DNA of 20,232 bases from Candidatus Omnitrophota bacterium (GTDB lineage: Bacteria; Ratteibacteria; UBA8468; B48-G9; DSTR01): contig JAMWDF010000008.1 of NCBI GenBank assembly GCA_023818865.1, positions 1 to 20,232 on the forward strand. The letters are read 5' to 3'. Every line of letters starts with the position of its first letter. Positions within the stretch are counted from its first letter, which is position 1. The notes beneath the pieces were generated by a model. It saw only the letters and a list, made by a program, of their open reading frames with translations, was not told where the DNA came from and ran no database searches. The translations under genes and the position numbers were made by a program. This document shows positions 16,066-20,232 of the stretch, one piece after another.

Positions 16066-16092
16066 GTTTAAAAACTTTTAGGGAGGTGAAGG

Positions 16093-16977
16093 ATGAGAAA
16101 GCAAAAAGCCGGGGGAAAAGGGTTTACTTTGATAGAACTGCTGGTAGTAGTGGCGATTATTGCTATTCTGGCTGCTCTGATACTGCCGGCCCTGGGAAGG
16201 GCAAGAGAGCAAGCCTCAAGGTCTGTGTGCATGTCTAATCTGAAAAACATCTATCTTGCTTCCATTATGTACGCGGAGAATTATGGCGAGAACTTCCCTG
16301 TGTATGACAGAAGCGCTGATTATCCAACCCTGGGGCTTCCGCCTGAAGGAAACTGGTTTAGTCTTGATTCCTACACTCTCCTTTGTGGCCGGGTACCAGG
16401 CGCCACTGGGCCAGCCAGCAAACTCCCTGAGTTTATAAATAGTCCGGAGATGCTAAGCTGTCCGAGCAGAAAAGCCACGCCGTTCAGTATCGCTATCAGG
16501 AATGACCTCTCTCAGCCATTTCTGATAGAGAGTGTCAATGTCAGTTATGCCTATGCGCCTGGCTTGACCCTGAAAGAGAAACCCTACCGGGTGGTGGCTT
16601 GTGACCGAGCCGGAGGTTTCCACACCGATAACATGTTCAGAAAAGCCTCTCTGTCTTGGCATCCGAGTAATGCCTATGACTGGAAGAGAAATACAGATAA
16701 CCCCAAGAATATATTCGCCACCCGTTATAGCTGGGATATTAACCACGGGAAGAAAGGTTTCCGGGAAGAAGGCAAAAATGTTGTTTACCTGGATGGCTCA
16801 GCCAGGTGGGCAACGGCCAAAGGTTTCACCTATGATGCCTACACCTATGTCTTCTGGGATGTAAACGATTTTGGAGAACCACCTTCAGGAGCAGGGACTG
16901 GTCTGTTAAGCCAAATAGGTGGTCATTCAGGAGCGACTTTATCAAAGATTACCATCAGGGAACCTTATGGGAGATAA
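16093..16977 (+). CDS. Type II/IV pseudopilin 2
   Basis: The 294-residue protein starts at ATG 16093 after a strong AGGGAGG site, 27 bp behind pilin gene 1. The leader MRKQKAGGKG and cleavage site G/FTLIE are followed by a helix and a GRAREQASRSVCMSNLKNIYLAS segment typical of these pseudopilins. The C-terminal part (about 210-245) has NHGKKGFREEGKNVVYLDGSA: the His-to-DG distance is 15 residues rather than 9, so it is an H-X-DG variant with an insertion. It is the longest of the four. It should be anchored in the inner membrane and processed by a prepilin peptidase encoded elsewhere. The function in the putative assembly is not known. Confidence 0.87.
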   Translation: MRKQKAGGKGFTLIELLVVVAIIAILAALILPALGRAREQASRSVCMSNLKNIYLASIMYAENYGENFPVYDRSADYPTLGLPPEGNWFSLDSYTLLCGRVPGATGPASKLPEFINSPEMLSCPSRKATPFSIAIRNDLSQPFLIESVNVSYAYAPGLTLKEKPYRVVACDRAGGFHTDNMFRKASLSWHPSNAYDWKRNTDNPKNIFATRYSWDINHGKKGFREEGKNVVYLDGSARWATAKGFTYDAYTYVFWDVNDFGEPPSGAGTGLLSQIGGHSGATLSKITIREPYGR

Positions 16978-17017
16978 CGGAGGTATAAAAAAGATTTTGC
17001 TGAGTAAGGAGGCAGGA

Positions 17018-17650
17018 ATGGACAGGAAAGCGTTTACGCTGATTGAGCTTTTGGTAGTGATTGCCATTATCGCCATTTTGGCGGCGATGCTTTTGCCAGC
17101 TTTATCCCGAGCCAGGGAAAATGCCAGACGGGCTTCCTGTGTGAACAATATGAGACAGATTGGTCTGGCTGTGGCTCAATATTGTCAGGACTGGAACGGC
17201 CAATTTCCTCAGAATACTTCTGGCGGAGACAACCCAGCCCATGCCTCCTGGTGTCGCCGTCTCTATCAGCAGGGCTATATCAAGGATAAGAAAATTGTTA
17301 TCTGTCCCTCAGCCAGGAAATGGGGTAATTTTATGTTTAACTATGATGGTTGGAACGCTCCTTTGACCTATAGTGTTCCTTCTTCGCCCAGCGAAGCCTA
17401 TGCCGGAAATATTAGTTTTGTTCGGAATACTTCCAAGGCGATTTATCTCTTGGAAGGCTATTGGATTTACAATAATGTCTATTATGGCTGGCACTGGGTA
17501 AGCAAGGTAACCAGCACCGCAACCACTCTCAACCCAGCCAATGGCTCGCGTTATCCTCACCCCAGACACAACCTGAAACTTAATTTTCTTTTCATGGACA
17601 ACCATGTGGAATACCTGGCAGTAGAAGATATCGCCAATCTTATCTGGTAG
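17018..17650 (+). CDS. Type II/IV pseudopilin 3 (Ala at -1)
   Basis: The 210-residue protein starts at ATG 17018 behind AAGGAGG; the frame is open further upstream to 16919, but that extension overlaps pilin gene 2. Its leader is very short (MDRKA) and ends in Ala, not Gly, before FTLIE. Prepilin peptidases strongly prefer Gly at -1 but can tolerate Ala. The hydrophobic helix, Glu5 and a compact globular domain follow, with RHNLKLNFLFMDNHVEYL near 185-202, an H-X9-D tail with DN in place of DG. It lies 40 bp after pilin gene 2. Confidence 0.85.
   Translation: MDRKAFTLIELLVVIAIIAILAAMLLPALSRARENARRASCVNNMRQIGLAVAQYCQDWNGQFPQNTSGGDNPAHASWCRRLYQQGYIKDKKIVICPSARKWGNFMFNYDGWNAPLTYSVPSSPSEAYAGNISFVRNTSKAIYLLEGYWIYNNVYYGWHWVSKVTSTATTLNPANGSRYPHPRHNLKLNFLFMDNHVEYLAVEDIANLIW
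17048..17120 (+). repeat. 73-bp exact repeat, copy 2 (in pilin gene 3)
   Basis: This is identical to 15415-15487 and also encodes the hydrophobic helix of the pseudopilin. Pilin genes 2 and 4 encode nearly the same peptide with different codons, so the identity is not forced by protein constraint alone. Confidence 0.95.
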
Positions 17651-17669
17651 GAAAACGAAGGAGGGTAAT

Positions 17670-18431
17670 ATGAGCAGGGAAAGCGGTTTCACCCTAATAG
17701 AGCTTTTAGTGGTGATGGCTATCATTGCTATTTTAGCCGCGATGCTCTTACCGACCCTGGAAAAAGCGAGGAAAAAAGCTGAGCAGGCGGCCTGTCTGAA
17801 TAACCTGAAACAACTGGGCGTGGCTTTACACATGTACTGGAATGACTGGGATGACCGAATCATTCCGGCCTGGTTGGGTGCTCCGCCAGGTGGGCTTGGC
17901 TCTCAGCCTCAGCCAAGAAGGCCGGCGATCTGTGAACTTCTTTATGTCAATGGTTACATTAAGAATACTGATATTTGTCTTTGTCCTGGCTGGGGATTCA
18001 AGAGGACCAGGTATCCCTATGAACCAGCCTTGACCTGGGGCTGGAGCGGGGCTGGCTATTATGCCAGTGGAAGCAATCCATTGGTACCGACTGGTGGGGT
18101 TTTTCTGTTCGTCTTTGACTATGGCTTTAACGGCATGTGGCCTGGCCAAGGTTCAGGGTTTGGTGACTGGAGCAAGAAAGTGAAAGATGTCCAGCGGCCT
18201 TCTCAAATTATTGCTATGAGCGAAGCCAATATCTCCGGTTATTTGGACAATGCCTACTACAATTATACTTTTGCCGCTTTTACCCGACCGGTAAGAAACC
18301 CATCTTCTTATTATGGCCAGCCCTGGAAATTACCGTTACACCTCAATGGATTCAACTATCTATTTTTTGATGGCCATGTGGAGTTTCTTACAGCAGACCA
18401 GGCTTCAGACATAAAGTACTGGATACCGTGA
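17670..18431 (+). CDS. Type II/IV pseudopilin 4 with canonical H-X9-DG tail
   Basis: The 253-residue protein begins at ATG 17670 behind GGAGGG, 19 bp after pilin gene 3. The leader MSRESG/FTLIE is canonical, followed by the helix and LEKARKKAEQAACLNNLKQLG. The tail has LHLNGFNYLFFDGHVEFL, exactly the H-X9-DG pattern that defines this pseudopilin family, near the C-terminus. It is the only one of the four with the canonical tail. Its TGA stop overlaps the GTG start of the next gene (GTGA at 18428-18431), implying translational coupling to the LamG protein. Confidence 0.88.
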   Translation: MSRESGFTLIELLVVMAIIAILAAMLLPTLEKARKKAEQAACLNNLKQLGVALHMYWNDWDDRIIPAWLGAPPGGLGSQPQPRRPAICELLYVNGYIKNTDICLCPGWGFKRTRYPYEPALTWGWSGAGYYASGSNPLVPTGGVFLFVFDYGFNGMWPGQGSGFGDWSKKVKDVQRPSQIIAMSEANISGYLDNAYYNYTFAAFTRPVRNPSSYYGQPWKLPLHLNGFNYLFFDGHVEFLTADQASDIKYWIP

Positions 18432-19549
18432 TTAGCAGTAAGAAAACTTTGAGACAAGGAAATAGCCAAAGAAGGATTTTTTTTCTTCTTGGTGGTGTCA
18501 TTCTTTTTTCTCTTTGCTCTCTTCAGGCGGCTGAATGGCTTAACCCAGGATATCGTTACCGCCAGAGAATCACTATCAGTGATGGTTTCTATGTTACCGG
18601 CGCTGACTTGAAGAATTTTCCGTTACTAATTCACCTGTCCGACGAACAGAACCCGGTTTTTCAAAAGGGTAAACCTGACGGTTCTGACCTAACTTTCACT
18701 ACCTCTGATGGGAAGAGTAAAATTCCCCACGAATTGGAAAAATTTTCTGTCTCTCCGGCCCAGTTGGTCTGTTGGGTAAGACTCCCTTTTCTTTACGCGG
18801 ACCAGCAAACAGTTATTTACCTTTACTACGGAAACTCAAATCCTCCAGACCCTTTGCCAGCAGAATCTGTCTGGAGCGAAGGTTATCTGGGGGTTTGGCA
18901 TTTTCAGGATAATACCAGTCTGGATACCAGGCCGGTCACCATCAAAAATTCTACCGGAAAAGGTTTGGCTGGTAAGGCACCAGGCAACTTTATCGCGTTA
19001 GGGAAGTTTAACCAGGGAACGGCCACTTCAGTGAGTTTTACCCGGCAGGAAGGTCCGGATTTCACCCCAGAAACTTCTTTTACCGCGGAAGCCTGGGTTT
19101 ACTGCCAGGAGATTCCCTTCCGGACAACTTTGTCAGTTCTGGGTAAGGGCTCGGGTGGTCGGGGCTGGTCACTTTACTGGCACGAAGCCGGCCGCTGGCA
19201 AGCCAATATTACCCAGGACTACCGTCAGGAGAATACCAGGTTTTATCTGATGAGCCCTGACTCTCCTTGGCAAAAGTGGCGGTATCTAACAGTTACTTAT
19301 GAGGCCCTGGAGAGAAAAATGAGACTCTTTGTTGATGGACTGGAGAAGGCTGCCGGAAGAATCCCTGATGGGATCAAAGATTTTTCTGTTTCCTCCTCCT
19401 TTTCCATCGGTGGCATCAGAGGAGTGATTGATGAAGTACGTCTTTCTTCTGTTGCTCGCTCTCCGGATTGGATTGCAACTTGTGCCAAGAACCAGAGTAG
19501 TCCTGGACGCTACATCCGATTTTCTCTGGAAGAAAAATTTGCTCGTTAA
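18428..19549 (+). CDS. Secreted DUF2341 / LamG-like domain protein
   Basis: The 373-residue protein starts at GTG 18428, overlapping the previous stop by 4 bp; no other in-frame start fits as well. A hydrophobic segment (about 17-33) following basic residues is a signal peptide or anchor, likely cleaved after LQA. Residues about 80-155 are DUF2341, recognisable from FPLLIHL, DLTFTTSDGKSKIPHELE and IYLYYGNS. Residues about 190-345 form a concanavalin/LamG-like domain, a beta sandwich that often binds carbohydrates, with FTAEAWV, RYLTVTYE, MRLFVDG and IDEVRLSSVARS. It probably acts at the cell surface in glycan binding. The catalytic role, if any, is unknown. Confidence 0.85.
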   Translation: MISSKKTLRQGNSQRRIFFLLGGVILFSLCSLQAAEWLNPGYRYRQRITISDGFYVTGADLKNFPLLIHLSDEQNPVFQKGKPDGSDLTFTTSDGKSKIPHELEKFSVSPAQLVCWVRLPFLYADQQTVIYLYYGNSNPPDPLPAESVWSEGYLGVWHFQDNTSLDTRPVTIKNSTGKGLAGKAPGNFIALGKFNQGTATSVSFTRQEGPDFTPETSFTAEAWVYCQEIPFRTTLSVLGKGSGGRGWSLYWHEAGRWQANITQDYRQENTRFYLMSPDSPWQKWRYLTVTYEALERKMRLFVDGLEKAAGRIPDGIKDFSVSSSFSIGGIRGVIDEVRLSSVARSPDWIATCAKNQSSPGRYIRFSLEEKFAR

Positions 19550-19564
19550 ATCGGAGGCAGAAAG

Positions 19565-20232
19565 ATGAAAAGAATACTGGCTGGTTTCACTTTTGTTCTG
19601 ATTGCCTCGGTTGTTTCTTCCCAAGAAGTTTTACCTGATTTTGTCAACTGGTCTTACCAGGGAGCCTACCAGAAAGACAATGGCTACCGGAAGATGATTT
19701 GTCTTAACGGCTGGTGGCGGTGGCAACTAACCGGAGAAAAAGACTCTTTTCCGCCGGCCAGCGGCTGGTATTACCGAAAAGTCCCTGGTTATGGAATCAA
19801 CTTCAACATTCTTGAGGCTACAGGGAAGGTGGTTAATCTCAAGCGAGAAGAAAAGTGTGCTTCTTGCTGGGTAGAAAGAGAGTTTACGGTTCCGGCCGAA
19901 TGGAAAAACCAGAGAGTCCAGGTAATTTTTGAATCCATAGAAGGAGATGGAGAAGTCTGGCTGGATGGAAAGAAAGTTGGCTATAGTTGGGATGGTTGTG
20001 TCTATGCTTTGGAATTGACACCGCCTTATAAAGCTAACCCTTACCGGTTGTCAATCAGATCAAAAGGACTGGTCAGCAATGTTTGGCTCAAGGCTTTGCC
20101 CACCGGGCCAATCATTACTGATAGCTATCTTTCTACTTCAGTAAGGAAGATGACCGCAACCATCAGAGCCACTGGCTCGGGGAAGGCGGAAAACCAGGTT
20201 AAGGTAGTCATTGTTGACTATAAACAGCCGGA
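19565..20232 (+). CDS. GH2-like glycoside hydrolase, N-terminal part (3' end outside the window)
   Basis: The frame begins at ATG 19565 after a GGAGG site and runs open to the right edge (222 codons). A signal peptide (MKRILAGFTFVLIASVVSS) leads, with cleavage near residue 20. The following region resembles the N-terminal sugar-binding jelly-roll domain of GH2 beta-galactosidases and beta-glucuronidases: CLNGWWRWQL, a YYRKVPGYG segment, then WVEREFTVPAEWKNQRVQV and GDGEVWLDGKKVG. The catalytic barrel lies outside the window, so the family and substrate remain open; a non-catalytic relative is possible. The gap to the DUF2341/LamG gene is 15 bp, so it belongs to the same operon. Confidence 0.78.
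   Translation, partial: MKRILAGFTFVLIASVVSSQEVLPDFVNWSYQGAYQKDNGYRKMICLNGWWRWQLTGEKDSFPPASGWYYRKVPGYGINFNILEATGKVVNLKREEKCASCWVEREFTVPAEWKNQRVQVIFESIEGDGEVWLDGKKVGYSWDGCVYALELTPPYKANPYRLSIRSKGLVSNVWLKALPTGPIITDSYLSTSVRKMTATIRATGSGKAENQVKVVIVDYKQP

Noticed and set aside
16066..16092. Short hairpin AGTTT/AAACT between pilin genes 1 and 2 as a terminator
   Set aside because: The stem is only 5 AT-rich base pairs with no proper U-tract, and the operon appears to continue through it.
16919..17017. Upstream ATG for pilin gene 3
   Set aside because: It overlaps pilin gene 2. The ATG at 17018 has its own AAGGAGG and begins a normal prepilin leader.

Overview
The window reads as a polysaccharide-degrading bacterium, probably of the PVC superphylum (Lentisphaerota- or Planctomycetota-like). 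Grounds are several pseudopilin genes with the FTLIELLV start and H-X9-DG-type tails, a GntR/LacI hybrid regulator, a DUF4838 protein, a DUF2341/LamG protein and a giant beta-helix/caspase/dockerin protein. The phylum is inferred from gene families only; there is no rRNA or other marker in the window.

Left part (1-5884). A metallophosphoesterase gene, cut by the window edge, runs leftward. It diverges from a two-gene unit running rightward: a DUF4838 glycosidase-like protein with no signal peptide, followed after 1 bp by a secreted 836-residue protein that looks like an unassigned glycoside hydrolase. A leftward amidohydrolase-2 gene converges on this pair with only 3 bp between stop codons.

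Middle (5885-13890). About 1.2 kb (5885-7095) holds no intact gene, only decayed leftward fragments. The clearest matches an ADP-heptose 6-epimerase (HldD/RfaD). Next comes one very large leftward gene (about 2264 aa, start chosen at 13890): a secreted protein with two glycine-rich modules, a right-handed beta-helix, CARDB-, PPC- and TIG-like modules, a caspase-like domain with a visible His/Cys pair, a DUF7619-like domain and a C-terminal dockerin. It is visibly richer in G+C than its neighbours and may be foreign.

Right part (13891-20232). A divergent control region carries a consensus promoter (TTGACA, 18 bp, TATAAT) for a GntR/LacI-type regulator. Closely spaced rightward genes follow: four type II/IV pseudopilin genes, a DUF2341/LamG protein translationally coupled to the last pilin, and a GH2-like protein cut by the right edge. 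Gaps are 16-41 bp or overlaps, so this looks like one operon headed by its own regulator. A plausible reading is a sugar-responsive system that places pseudopilins, a carbohydrate-binding protein and a glycosidase at the cell surface together. A 73-bp block is identical in pilin genes 1 and 3, which suggests recent recombination between them.
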